Below the pieces are notes generated by a model. The model saw nothing but the letters and a program-made list of their open reading frames with translations, was not told the DNA's origin and did no database searches. Below are positions 49,210 to 57,205 of a stretch of 64,000 bases of DNA, piece after piece. Position 1 is the first letter of the stretch, and every line of letters begins with the position of its first letter. The DNA comes from JAOUGY01 sp963792365 (GTDB lineage Bacteria > Actinomycetota > Acidimicrobiia > Spongiisociales > ZC4RG35). The stretch lies in the NCBI GenBank assembly GCA_963792365.1, contig CAWBVW010000005.1, positions 620,001 through 684,000 on the forward strand. Direction: 5' to 3'. Made by a program: the position numbers and the translations under genes.

Positions 49210-49691
49210 CGGATCATCTCGACCCCTGGGACAAAGCACTGCTCGAGGCGATGGATCAGGATGACGCCAATCTCCTTCCGCTCGATCGCCTCGCCGAGAG
49301 CAGCGGAATCTCGCTCCCGCTCCTCGAAGCCCTCGGCCGCGAGGGGTTCCTCATACCCACTGTCACAGACCCCGAGCCTCTCTATGCGGCCTCCGTGACC
49401 GATGCCATCGGTGCGGGGATGGCATTGGTCGAGCAGGGCCTTCCGCTGGGCGAACTGCTCGACCTTGCGCGTGCCATGGACGAAGCGATGCGACCGGTTG
49501 CCGAACGTGCTGTCGATGTGTTTGCGAGGTTCGTCCGCGACTCGGTCGAAGCCAACGCCGGCTCAGAGGTCGACGCCGCAGACCAGCTCGTCGATGCTTT
49601 CCGTTCGATGCTGCCGGCGGCGGCGAGCCTCGTGGCACACCACTTTCGAGAACTGCTGGTGGCCGACGCACGACGAAGGCTCAGCGGATGA
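49206..49691 (+). CDS. Hypothetical MerR-like HTH protein between murI and menF
   Basis: 161 residues from ATG 49206. Residues 25-70 (LDRLAESSGISLPLLEALGREGFLIP, then a short wing and VTDAIGAGMALVEQGLPLGELLDLAR) resemble the helix-turn-helix and linker of MerR proteins. The rest is helical with no metal-binding Cys, ending HHFRELLVADARRRLSG. It overlaps both neighbours by 4 nt, so it is co-translated with murI and menF. Whether it binds DNA is not shown. Confidence 0.7.
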   Translation: MTDHLDPWDKALLEAMDQDDANLLPLDRLAESSGISLPLLEALGREGFLIPTVTDPEPLYAASVTDAIGAGMALVEQGLPLGELLDLARAMDEAMRPVAERAVDVFARFVRDSVEANAGSEVDAADQLVDAFRSMLPAAASLVAHHFRELLVADARRRLSG

Positions 49692-50893
49692 CCCGAGTGC
49701 GGACCGAGGTGCTGGCAACGCCACCACCGGTGCTGGATCATCGGCCTCCTCAAGTGTGGATGACCACGGATCAGACGCTCTTCGGTTTCGGCGAGGCGTT
49801 CCGGGCAGGCCCTGCCTCGGGTGCACATCGATTCGATCGGGCAGCCGGTGAGTTCGAGAGATGGTGCGAGAGTCTCGACATCGAGGACAACGTCGGGCTC
49901 CCCGGAAGCGGTCCAGTCGCCTTCGCCTCCTTCACGTTCGACTCGCGATCGAACGGCTCAGTCCTCGTGGTGCCTGAGGTGGTGTTCGGGCGCCATCGAA
50001 ACACCTGGTTCATGACAGCCGTCGGAGACGTCGACACGAGTCGCTGGTTCCACCCCGCCGGCACCGGGGATCCACCAGTCGACCGGCCTCGCTACGCCGG
50101 CGCGTCGATACCCGACGTCGATTGGCTCGACGCCGTTGCCTCGGCGCTCACCCGGATCGGCACGACCGATCTCGACAAGGTGGTGCTCGCTCGTGACTAT
50201 GCGGTGTGGTCGAAGGAGCGATTCGACCCCAAGCGCATCCTTCAGCGGCTCGAACAGCGGTTCCCGAACTGTCACGTGTTCGCCGTCGACGGACTGATCG
50301 GTGCCTCTCCTGAGTTGCTCGTGAGGGTGATGGACCGGTCGGTCGAATCCCTCGTGCTCGCCGGTTCTGCGGCCCGTTCTGACGACCCGACGGAGGACGA
50401 GATGATCGGGAAGGCGCTCCTCGCCTCGGACAAGGATCGACGGGAACACGACCTGGCCGCCGCCTCCGTGGGACGGGTACTCGGCGAGGTGTGCGAAAGG
50501 ATGTTTCGCGATCCCGAGCCGGTAGTGGTCGACCTCGCCAATGTCAGACACCTGGGTACCCGCTTCCATGGCCGGTTGGGACAACGTGCTCGGGCTCTCG
50601 CACTCGCCGGTCGTCTTCATCCGACTGCGGCCGTTGGGGGCTCACCGACGCCGTCGGCAATCAGGGCAATCGACGAACTCGAGGGGATGGACCGCGGCCG
50701 CTATGCCGGCCCTGTCGGATGGATGGATGCACGAGGCGACGGCGAGTTTGCAATAGCGCTCCGTTGCGCCGAGATCTCCGGGGCGCGCGCACGACTCTTC
50801 GCAGGCGCCGGAATCGTCGCCGGTTCACTGCCGGAGAGCGAACTCGAGGAAACCCGACTCAAGCTCCAGGCCATGCTCGAGGCACTGGAGTAG
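49688..50893 (+). CDS. menF: Isochorismate synthase
   Basis: 401 residues of the chorismate-binding family. It converts chorismate to isochorismate, first step of menaquinone synthesis. C-terminal catalytic core: DKVVLARDYAVWSKERFDPKRILQRLEQRFPNCHVFAVDGLIGASPELLVR, LAGSAARSDDPTEDE, SDKDRREHDLAA, HPTAAVGGSPTPSAIRAI, and GRYAGPVGWMDARGDGEFAIALR with the catalytic Glu, then AGAGIVAGSLPESELEET. The MenD and MenC genes lie just beyond on the opposite strand, which favours menaquinone over a siderophore role. Confidence 0.95.
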   Translation: MTRVRTEVLATPPPVLDHRPPQVWMTTDQTLFGFGEAFRAGPASGAHRFDRAAGEFERWCESLDIEDNVGLPGSGPVAFASFTFDSRSNGSVLVVPEVVFGRHRNTWFMTAVGDVDTSRWFHPAGTGDPPVDRPRYAGASIPDVDWLDAVASALTRIGTTDLDKVVLARDYAVWSKERFDPKRILQRLEQRFPNCHVFAVDGLIGASPELLVRVMDRSVESLVLAGSAARSDDPTEDEMIGKALLASDKDRREHDLAAASVGRVLGEVCERMFRDPEPVVVDLANVRHLGTRFHGRLGQRARALALAGRLHPTAAVGGSPTPSAIRAIDELEGMDRGRYAGPVGWMDARGDGEFAIALRCAEISGARARLFAGAGIVAGSLPESELEETRLKLQAMLEALE

Positions 50894-50937
50894 GGCACCG
50901 GCCCCCGGTCACAGACTGGAGAGGCCTCTCGTACGAC

Positions 50938-52620
50938 TCATCGATCGATCGCTGCCGCCACAGCTTCTGAGATCCGTCTGTGCGCTTCGACGTTTTCCTG
51001 CCGATCGGTGCGCACATGGAGCAGGTGGAGTCCGCCCGCTTCACGCCGGGCGATGATCCCCGGTGTCAATGCAGACGGATCCCCGATCTTCTCGTACTCC
51101 AGCCCATGAAAAAGGGCGTAGTCGTAAAAGGAGCGCCCGTGAGGCGTCCCGAACACTCGCTCGAAGATCTCCGGGAATGCTGCCTGCGGGAGAAACGAGA
51201 AGATTCCGCCTCCGTCGTTGTCAACGACGACGAACACGGCCGAGGGAAGCGGTCTCGTGAGAAAGCCGTTTTGGTCGTGCAGCATCGAGAGATCACCTGC
51301 GAGCGCCACCACACCGGGTTTGGTTCGAGCAACCCCGAGGGCGGTCGAGACGAATCCGTCGATGCCCGACGCACCGCGATTGGACACGAGGGGGGACAAC
51401 CCGGTCTCGAGCACCACGTCCAGGTCCCGGATCGGCATCGATGACGCGGCGACCAGCACCCCTCCAGATGCTCCTCGGGCCGTATCCCTGGCCGTGCGCA
51501 ATTCGGTGATGCCTTCCTCGTCGTCGAGGGCGGCATCGAGGGCCCCACGCGCCGCGGCTTCTGCCTCGAGCCAGCGGCGACGCCAGCCGGTGGGGCGTCC
51601 AGGTACGTCGTGAGGGTCGAGACCGGGATAGGCATTGAGCACGATGCGTGCCGAGGAGGTCGAATCCATCCAGCCGGAGGGGTCGATGGTGGCCGTCATC
51701 GCCCCCTGACACAGCGTTGCCACCGACCGGCTCAGCCCTATGCGACCTATTGCCAACACGGCCTCCGGATGGTGTCGGTCGGCGAACGTCGGGGTGGCGG
51801 CCAAGAGGTGAGCCGTCGTGATGGTCTGATCGGGTCGAGCACCAGCGGTGGACTCGCATATGAGCGGCCATCCAAGAGCCGCGGCCGCCCGGTCCGACCA
51901 CCCGACGTCGGCTCCGGTGCCGGCCACCACCAAACCTCGTTCGCTCTGGACGAAGCTGTCCGGCAGCGGCGGGGCGGAGACGTCGGTTGCGGGATCCACG
52001 GTCCAGGGTCCTCCATGACCCCGTCCGGAGGTGTCCGCCTGAAACGGTTGGGCTACCGACCGTCCGTCGTCGACGGTTGGGACGAGCGGCTCCCTCAAAG
52101 CAACATTGACGTGTACCGGCCCCGCCGGGCCGAGCCGACCGAAAGCGTGGGCAAGTGACCTGCACACGGTCGATCGCCAATAGCCGTTGGACCTGGGGTG
52201 ATCCTCGGGAACACCCAACTCGACGAACGAACGCACATACCGACCGAACAGGCCGATTTGATCGATCGTCTGATTTGCACCCACCCCCCTGAGCTCCGGC
52301 GGGCGGTCGGCCGACAGAATGATCATCGGCACGTTCGCCATCGATCCCTCGACGACCGCAGGCAGCAGGTTGGCAACCGCAGAGCCAGAGGTCACGATTA
52401 CGGCGGCGGGCGTCCCCGCCCGGCCCAAACCGACCGCCTCGAAGCCGGCCGAGCGTTCGTCGATGCACACAATGAGAGACACACGCTCATCGCCGGCGGC
52501 AGCCATCGACAGTGGGGCCGATCGCGACCCCGGTGCCACGACAAACGTCCGCACGCCGTTGCGGATGAGCTCGTCGACGAGGACCGATGCCACAGCAGTC
52601 GAAGGGTTGGGATGGGTCAT
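50938..52620 (-). CDS. menD: 2-succinyl-5-enolpyruvyl-6-hydroxy-3-cyclohexene-1-carboxylate synthase
   Basis: 560 residues; thiamine diphosphate enzyme joining isochorismate and 2-oxoglutarate. N-terminal VLVDELIRNGVRTFVVAPGSRSAPLSMAA and CIDERSAGFEAVGLGRAGTPAAVIVTSGSAVANLLPAVVEGSMANVPMIILSADRPPELRGVGANQTIDQIGLFG are characteristic. TPP/Mg motif: GDLSMLHDQNGFL followed by VVDNDGGGIFSFLPQA. It overlaps the menC stop by ATGA; menC and a cytochrome c gene are upstream. Convergent with menF. Confidence 0.96.
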   Translation of the reverse strand: MTHPNPSTAVASVLVDELIRNGVRTFVVAPGSRSAPLSMAAAGDERVSLIVCIDERSAGFEAVGLGRAGTPAAVIVTSGSAVANLLPAVVEGSMANVPMIILSADRPPELRGVGANQTIDQIGLFGRYVRSFVELGVPEDHPRSNGYWRSTVCRSLAHAFGRLGPAGPVHVNVALREPLVPTVDDGRSVAQPFQADTSGRGHGGPWTVDPATDVSAPPLPDSFVQSERGLVVAGTGADVGWSDRAAAALGWPLICESTAGARPDQTITTAHLLAATPTFADRHHPEAVLAIGRIGLSRSVATLCQGAMTATIDPSGWMDSTSSARIVLNAYPGLDPHDVPGRPTGWRRRWLEAEAAARGALDAALDDEEGITELRTARDTARGASGGVLVAASSMPIRDLDVVLETGLSPLVSNRGASGIDGFVSTALGVARTKPGVVALAGDLSMLHDQNGFLTRPLPSAVFVVVDNDGGGIFSFLPQAAFPEIFERVFGTPHGRSFYDYALFHGLEYEKIGDPSALTPGIIARREAGGLHLLHVRTDRQENVEAHRRISEAVAAAIDR

Positions 52621-53570
52621 GTGAGCAACTCGGCCGCTTCCCGAAGCCGACGCATCAACAATGAGGACGTCTCGCGATCAGCCCTCCAGCGTTCTAGGAG
52701 TTCGGGCTCAGGGGTCGGTCGACGCACGGGCAAGAAGCCGCCCTCGGGAAGGAGGGGATCGCTCACCACGTCACCGTCGAGCAAGGTGCCGGTACCCAGC
52801 CCGCAGGCACGTTCGAGGCCCGGGAGGGCAGCCGCGGCGTACAGCCCGGCGGCGAGCCCCACAGAGGTCTCGAGAGCCGAGGAGACCACGACCGGGAGCC
52901 CGGACCGACTCGCCAGGTCGAGGAGCCGGCGCATCCCTCCCAGCGGTTGCACCTTGAGCACGAGTACATCCAGCACGCCGCGCTCGATCACGGCCATCGG
53001 GTCGGGCGCCGATCTGATCACCTCGTCGCCGGCGATCGGAACCTCGATCGCCGACCTGAGTTCTTCGATTTCCTCGATGGTGGCGACCGGCTGCTCGACG
53101 TACTCGAGATCGAACTCGCTCAAGCGCCTGATTCGCTCGATCGCCTCGGCCACAGTCCATGTCCCATTGACGTCGATCCGGATATGCCCGGCCGGCCCAA
53201 GTGCCGAACGCACGGCCGCCACTCGCTGAACGTCCTCGCTGAACATCTGCCCGGGCTCACCCACCTTCACCTTTGCGGTCGTACACCCGGACTCGGCCAC
53301 GAGCGCAGCGGCGACGGGCGCCGGGACCGAGGGAACCGTTGTGTTGATTGCGACTCGCTCGCGCACCGGTTCCGGCCAGGAGGCATACGCAGCCTCGAGC
53401 GCAGAGGCGAGCCACCGCGCGGTCACGTGGGGTGGATACTCGGGGAACGGCGAGAACTCCCCCCAGCCGCCTCGTCCCTCGATGAGCACCGCTTCACGCC
53501 ACGAGACTCGCCGAAAGCGCATCTTGAGGGGGATGCGGACCGGGTGGTAGGCAAGGTCGGTCGGGGTCAT
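52617..53570 (-). CDS. menC: o-Succinylbenzoate synthase
   Basis: 317 residues of the enolase superfamily, short actinobacterial type. It dehydrates SHCHC to o-succinylbenzoate. Seen: TTAKVKVGE with the KxK catalytic Lys, HIRIDVNGTW, VEQPV and AGDEV giving the Asp-Glu-Asp metal ligands, and LVLKVQPLGG with the second Lys. It overlaps the cytochrome c stop and the menD start by 4 nt each. Confidence 0.95.
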   Translation of the reverse strand: MTPTDLAYHPVRIPLKMRFRRVSWREAVLIEGRGGWGEFSPFPEYPPHVTARWLASALEAAYASWPEPVRERVAINTTVPSVPAPVAAALVAESGCTTAKVKVGEPGQMFSEDVQRVAAVRSALGPAGHIRIDVNGTWTVAEAIERIRRLSEFDLEYVEQPVATIEEIEELRSAIEVPIAGDEVIRSAPDPMAVIERGVLDVLVLKVQPLGGMRRLLDLASRSGLPVVVSSALETSVGLAAGLYAAAALPGLERACGLGTGTLLDGDVVSDPLLPEGGFLPVRRPTPEPELLERWRADRETSSLLMRRLREAAELLT

Positions 53571-53869
53571 CCGTTCTGCTGTTCCCTCAAATGGGCCACC
53601 AAGCGCGCAATCTGCTCATCGCTCAACGCGCCGGAGAACGACGGCATCCGACCCTTGCCCCGTGCGATCGTCGTCGTGAGGTACTCGTCGGACTGCGTTG
53701 CCGCCTGCGAGCCGGCTCCGAGGGCCGGGCCGATGTTGCCCTCGTAGTTGCTGCCGTGGCAGCGAGCACACGACACCGCGTAGATCTCTGGTCCGCTGGC
53801 GTCCTCGGGGACACCTGCGCAGCCCACGAGGATCAACGAAGCGGCAGCGATCATCGTGCTGGCTCTCAT
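53567..53869 (-). CDS. Small cytochrome c lipoprotein at the head of the menCD operon
   Basis: 100 residues from ATG 53867-53869. Signal with lipobox SLILVGCAG (Cys near 17), then a class I c-type domain: heme motif CARCH (near residue 34-38) and a distal Met in GKGRMPSFSGALSDEQIARLVAHL. It should sit lipid-anchored on the outer face of the membrane and carry electrons. Co-translation with menC and menD links it to menaquinone respiration, though its partner is unknown. Confidence 0.92.
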   Translation of the reverse strand: MRASTMIAAASLILVGCAGVPEDASGPEIYAVSCARCHGSNYEGNIGPALGAGSQAATQSDEYLTTTIARGKGRMPSFSGALSDEQIARLVAHLREQQNG

Positions 53870-53877
53870 GGGCGGCG

Positions 53878-53883
53878 ATGCTA
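53878..53883 (-). promoter_or_regulatory. Leaderless -10 box TAGCAT of the cytochrome c-menC-menD operon
   Basis: TAGCAT ends 8 nt before the ATG at 53869. Confidence 0.5.
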
Positions 53884-53895
53884 TCGGCACGGGGC

Positions 53896-54957
53896 TCAGC
53901 GTTGGGTCGGGCCATCGAGTTCCGGCCTTCCCGCAAGATGCTCGACGATCGCCTTGACATCCTGGACCCGATCGCGTGCGGCGACCAGGACTGCATCGCC
54001 CGTGTCCACCACTACGACGTCGTCGAGTCCGATCACGGCGACGAGCCTTCCATCGGAGCGCACGTAGGAGCGTTCGACGTCGTGGACGACTGCGTCTCCC
54101 CGGACCACGTTGCCCAGGTCGTCCTTGTCCTCGATCTCCCATAGTGTCGACCACGATCCAACGTCACTCCAGCCGACGTCGAGGGGTATCACGACCGCAC
54201 GGTCCGTGTGTTCCATGACGGCGTGATCGAAGGAGATGGAAGGTGCGTCGTCGAACCGGGCGCCAGGTCGGACATCACCGCCGCCGACGCGTCCGTTCAC
54301 CGATGCGACCACCGCGTCATACACGTCGGGCGCCAGTCGGGCTATCTCTTCGAGGACCAGGCCCGCCCGGAATGCAAACATGCCGCTGTTCCACAGGTGC
54401 CGACCGTCGGAGACGTATCCCTCGGCGGTCGCCAGATCGGGTTTCTCCACGAAGGCCTCGATGGGACGGGGGGAGCCGTCGCCTTCGCGACTTCTGATGT
54501 AGCCGTAGCCGGTTTCGGGACGAGTCGGGGTCACGCCGAAGGCCACGAGCGTTCCTTCCTCGACCGCCGGGATCGCCAACTCGACCGCACTCCTGAACGA
54601 CTCGGAATCGGTCACCACATGATCTGCCGGGAGCACCAACATCATGTCCTCGGGCTGGCACGCGAGCGCAGCCAGGAGGACTGCAGGAGCGGTGTTGCGC
54701 CCGACCGGTTCCCGAATCACCACCGAGGGCGAGACGCCGATCTCGCGTAGCTGCTCACGGATTGCATCGCCGTGACGTTCGCCGCACACCACGACAGGGG
54801 GTGCGAGCGACGGGAGCCCGGCCAGCCGCTGTGCTGTGGCCTGGATCATGGTGGAATGGCCGAGCAGAACCTGAAGTTGCTTGGGTGTCGCGGCTCGGGA
54901 CAGCGGCCAGAGCCGTGCTCCTACCCCACCTGACAGGAGCACGGGAACGATACGCAT
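53896..54957 (-). CDS. manC: Mannose-1-phosphate guanylyltransferase
   Basis: 353 residues. Nucleotidyltransferase fold with VPVLLSGGVGARLWPLSRAATPKQLQVLLG (residues 4-33), EPVGRNTAPAVLLAAL, VLPADHVV, GYGYI, and FVEKPDLATAEGYVSDGRHLWNSGMF. It makes GDP-mannose for glycans. The short form lacks a C-terminal isomerase domain. It is a single-gene unit. Confidence 0.95.
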   Translation of the reverse strand: MRIVPVLLSGGVGARLWPLSRAATPKQLQVLLGHSTMIQATAQRLAGLPSLAPPVVVCGERHGDAIREQLREIGVSPSVVIREPVGRNTAPAVLLAALACQPEDMMLVLPADHVVTDSESFRSAVELAIPAVEEGTLVAFGVTPTRPETGYGYIRSREGDGSPRPIEAFVEKPDLATAEGYVSDGRHLWNSGMFAFRAGLVLEEIARLAPDVYDAVVASVNGRVGGGDVRPGARFDDAPSISFDHAVMEHTDRAVVIPLDVGWSDVGSWSTLWEIEDKDDLGNVVRGDAVVHDVERSYVRSDGRLVAVIGLDDVVVVDTGDAVLVAARDRVQDVKAIVEHLAGRPELDGPTQR

Positions 54958-54965
54958 GGCTCAGA

Positions 54966-54971
54966 AGGCTA
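54966..54971 (-). promoter_or_regulatory. Leaderless -10 box TAGCCT of manC
   Basis: TAGCCT ends 8 nt before the ATG at 54957. Confidence 0.5.
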
Positions 54972-55019
54972 CCGTGCGAGGCGCCCCACGGAATCCTGGG
55001 TCCTTCGACGAATGGGAGT

Positions 55020-55538
55020 TCATCGAAGCCGGTACGAAGCGCCGAGCCGCAGGTAGTCGTCCACACCCGAGCGTTGACGCTGGACCTCCTCCGGGCGGAG
55101 CTCCCGCACCGGCTTGGCGGGGATTCCCATGGCGAGGGTGTAGGGCGGGATCTCCCTTCCCTCCGGAAGGACCGATCCGGCCGCGAGCCACGATCCCTCG
55201 CCGAGGGTCGACCCATTGAGCGCCCGGGCGCCGATTCCCACCAGACAGTGATCCCCGATGGTTGAGCCATGGATCACCGCTGCATGCCCGACTGTCACGC
55301 GAGAACCGATCATGGTCGGGATGCCTCCGTCGCAGTGCACGACCGAGTTGTCTTGGATGTTGGTCTCCTCGCCGATCTCGATGACGTCGAACTCGGCTCG
55401 TATCACCACCCCGAACATCACGACCGCCAGGCGCTCGATCATCACACTCCCACGAACCACGGCATTCGGTGCCACGTAGGCCTCGGGATGGATCTTGGGC
55501 TCCGGCAGCTCCACCGGCAGGATCGGAGTCACTTCCAC
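55020..55538 (-). CDS. Gamma-carbonic anhydrase family protein
   Basis: 172 residues from GTG 55536-55538. Left-handed beta-helix of hexapeptide repeats (APNAVVRGSVMIERLAVVMFGVVIRAEFDVIEIGEETNIQDNSVVHCDGG, TVGHAAVIHGSTIGDHCLVGIGARALNGSTLGEGSWLAAGSVLPEG). Zinc-ligand histidines in VVHCD and VGHAAVIHG are present. Homologues include CaiE/YrdA/PaaY; some are carbonic anhydrases and some have lost activity. It overlaps the 3' end of the acidic protein gene by 10 nt. Confidence 0.93.
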   Translation of the reverse strand: MEVTPILPVELPEPKIHPEAYVAPNAVVRGSVMIERLAVVMFGVVIRAEFDVIEIGEETNIQDNSVVHCDGGIPTMIGSRVTVGHAAVIHGSTIGDHCLVGIGARALNGSTLGEGSWLAAGSVLPEGREIPPYTLAMGIPAKPVRELRPEEVQRQRSGVDDYLRLGASYRLR

Positions 55539-57085
55539 CCCTCATAGAGGTCTTCGCCTGCAAAGGAGACGTGACCGCAAACCGAGCACACTCGTCTGGT
55601 GATACCACCCACGGTCTTCGATTCGAGATACTCGTGATCGTGCTGCTGATCGCCACGCGAGCGACCGAAAAGGCGACGCTTGGGGCGAACCGAGGGGGGC
55701 GGCGGCGCAACCGCAACGGATTCGACGCCAGCCTCCTCTTCCTCGTCTTCGACGGTGGTGCGGTCGAACACACCGACATGCGATACATCGCCATCCTCGA
55801 TGCCGCCTTCGTCGGACGGCGCCGTCTCGACCTCGACTGGCGCTTCTCCAAGGGGCTCCGGCTGTTCAGCCTCGGGTTCAGTCTCGGTGCCGATCGGGGC
55901 CGCGACGTCGGCATGGTCGATGGGCTCCGCCTCCCCCTCGCTGTCGACGGCCTCGATTGGCTCGACCAGGTCGACGGCCTCATCCCGCTCGTGTTCTTCG
56001 ACCAACTCGGCGGCCTCGACCCGTGCAACCTCGTCAGAGACTTCGACGTCCTCGATGACCTCATCGACGTCCTGATTGACCTCGAAAGCGCTCTCGACCC
56101 CGGCGTCCATCGGCACGACGTCGGTGGCATCGGAGCCAACCGACGTGTCTGACTGCCCGTCCGGAGGGGACTCGAATTGGTCTCCGACGGCTTCCTCCTC
56201 AGACGACGGATCGCCCCGAGTCAGGATTTCGTGGGCCGGCTCCGGATCGGACTGATGTTCGATCTCAGCCGACTCGGCGATATCAGCTGGATCGAATACC
56301 TGATCGGTTTCGACCTCTTCGACCATCTCGGCGGCCGCCTCGGCGAGTTCGACATCCGGCGTGGAATCCAGACCGGGGTCGAACGGAACGGCCTCGGCCG
56401 CCGGCTCTGCATGTGATTGCGCGGCGACCGCCGGCTCGTCGGTCGGGTGGGGCTCGGCGACCGCCGCATCGGCGACTCCGGGATCGAACGCTTCGACATC
56501 TTCGGCGTTCCCGAAGACGGACGGGTCGACCACGATCGGCTCGGCGGGTTGCGACTCGGGCATCACCACTGCCTCGGTGCCAAACGACACCGATGCGATG
56601 TCCTCCTCGATATCGACGTCGAAATCGTCGAACAGCCCATCGGTGGGGGGTGGGCGTTCGACACCGCCCGCCGGAGGCAGGAGAGAGCCGAGATCCTTGA
56701 TCCGCTCGGCCGACACCGATGTGGGTTTCGGCTCCTGGATCTCCTCCTCGAGAGGCACACCTCTGATCAAATCGGGCTCGCCCGTCTTGCGACGGAACAA
56801 GCCGCGCCGCCGCTTCCTGAGCCTTGACGAGATCTCTTCGATGGTCGTCACCGCGTTGTACGCAAACCCGAGTGGATCGGCGGCTCGGAAGATCATGTCT
56901 TCGCCATCGAGCAGCAACCGGAAGTCGTTCCCCTCCAGTCGGGCTGCCTCGACGACATCCATCCGCCAGCGGCCCAGCTGCTCGCCATCGGCGCGCAGAT
57001 CCACGTAGACATCATCCAGGCTCAAATCGACCGGGATTCCCTCGCCGGGATCGCCGGCCACCCTGAGACGACCCTTGTAGAACAC
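55529..57085 (-). CDS. Long acidic protein with folded N-terminal domain and C-terminal zinc-ribbon-like end
   Basis: 518 residues from GTG 57083-57085 (AAGG 7 nt upstream). Residues 1-85 form a compact PH-like domain (FYKGRLRVAGDPGEGIPVDLSLDDVYVDLR, GRWRMDVVEAARLEGNDFRLLLDGEDMIFRA), followed by a basic patch RLRKRRRGLFRRK. Residues 115-470 are low in complexity, strongly acidic and rich in Glu, Asp, Val, Ala and Pro, hence probably disordered. A second basic patch RPKRRLFGRSRG comes before HEYLESKTVGGITRRVCSVCGHVSFAGEDLYEGWK, with one CxxC pair and nearby His. No family is recognised. Confidence 0.85.
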   Translation of the reverse strand: MFYKGRLRVAGDPGEGIPVDLSLDDVYVDLRADGEQLGRWRMDVVEAARLEGNDFRLLLDGEDMIFRAADPLGFAYNAVTTIEEISSRLRKRRRGLFRRKTGEPDLIRGVPLEEEIQEPKPTSVSAERIKDLGSLLPPAGGVERPPPTDGLFDDFDVDIEEDIASVSFGTEAVVMPESQPAEPIVVDPSVFGNAEDVEAFDPGVADAAVAEPHPTDEPAVAAQSHAEPAAEAVPFDPGLDSTPDVELAEAAAEMVEEVETDQVFDPADIAESAEIEHQSDPEPAHEILTRGDPSSEEEAVGDQFESPPDGQSDTSVGSDATDVVPMDAGVESAFEVNQDVDEVIEDVEVSDEVARVEAAELVEEHERDEAVDLVEPIEAVDSEGEAEPIDHADVAAPIGTETEPEAEQPEPLGEAPVEVETAPSDEGGIEDGDVSHVGVFDRTTVEDEEEEAGVESVAVAPPPPSVRPKRRLFGRSRGDQQHDHEYLESKTVGGITRRVCSVCGHVSFAGEDLYEGWK

Positions 57086-57125
57086 TCGATGCCTTCCGCA
57101 GACTTTTTTCCAAACGCCCTAACCG

Positions 57126-57131
57126 ATGCTA
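57126..57131 (-). promoter_or_regulatory. -10 box TAGCAT of the acidic-protein gene
   Basis: TAGCAT lies 40 nt before GTG 57085 and would give a leader of about 33 nt with its own AAGG ribosome binding site, unlike most promoters in this window. Confidence 0.4.
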
Positions 57132-57205
57132 TCCGGTCCGCGCGCGATCATCAGATCCATCGGCGCTCCGGCATTGCGCCCCAACAACTTTGTGCCGTGG
57201 GTCGC

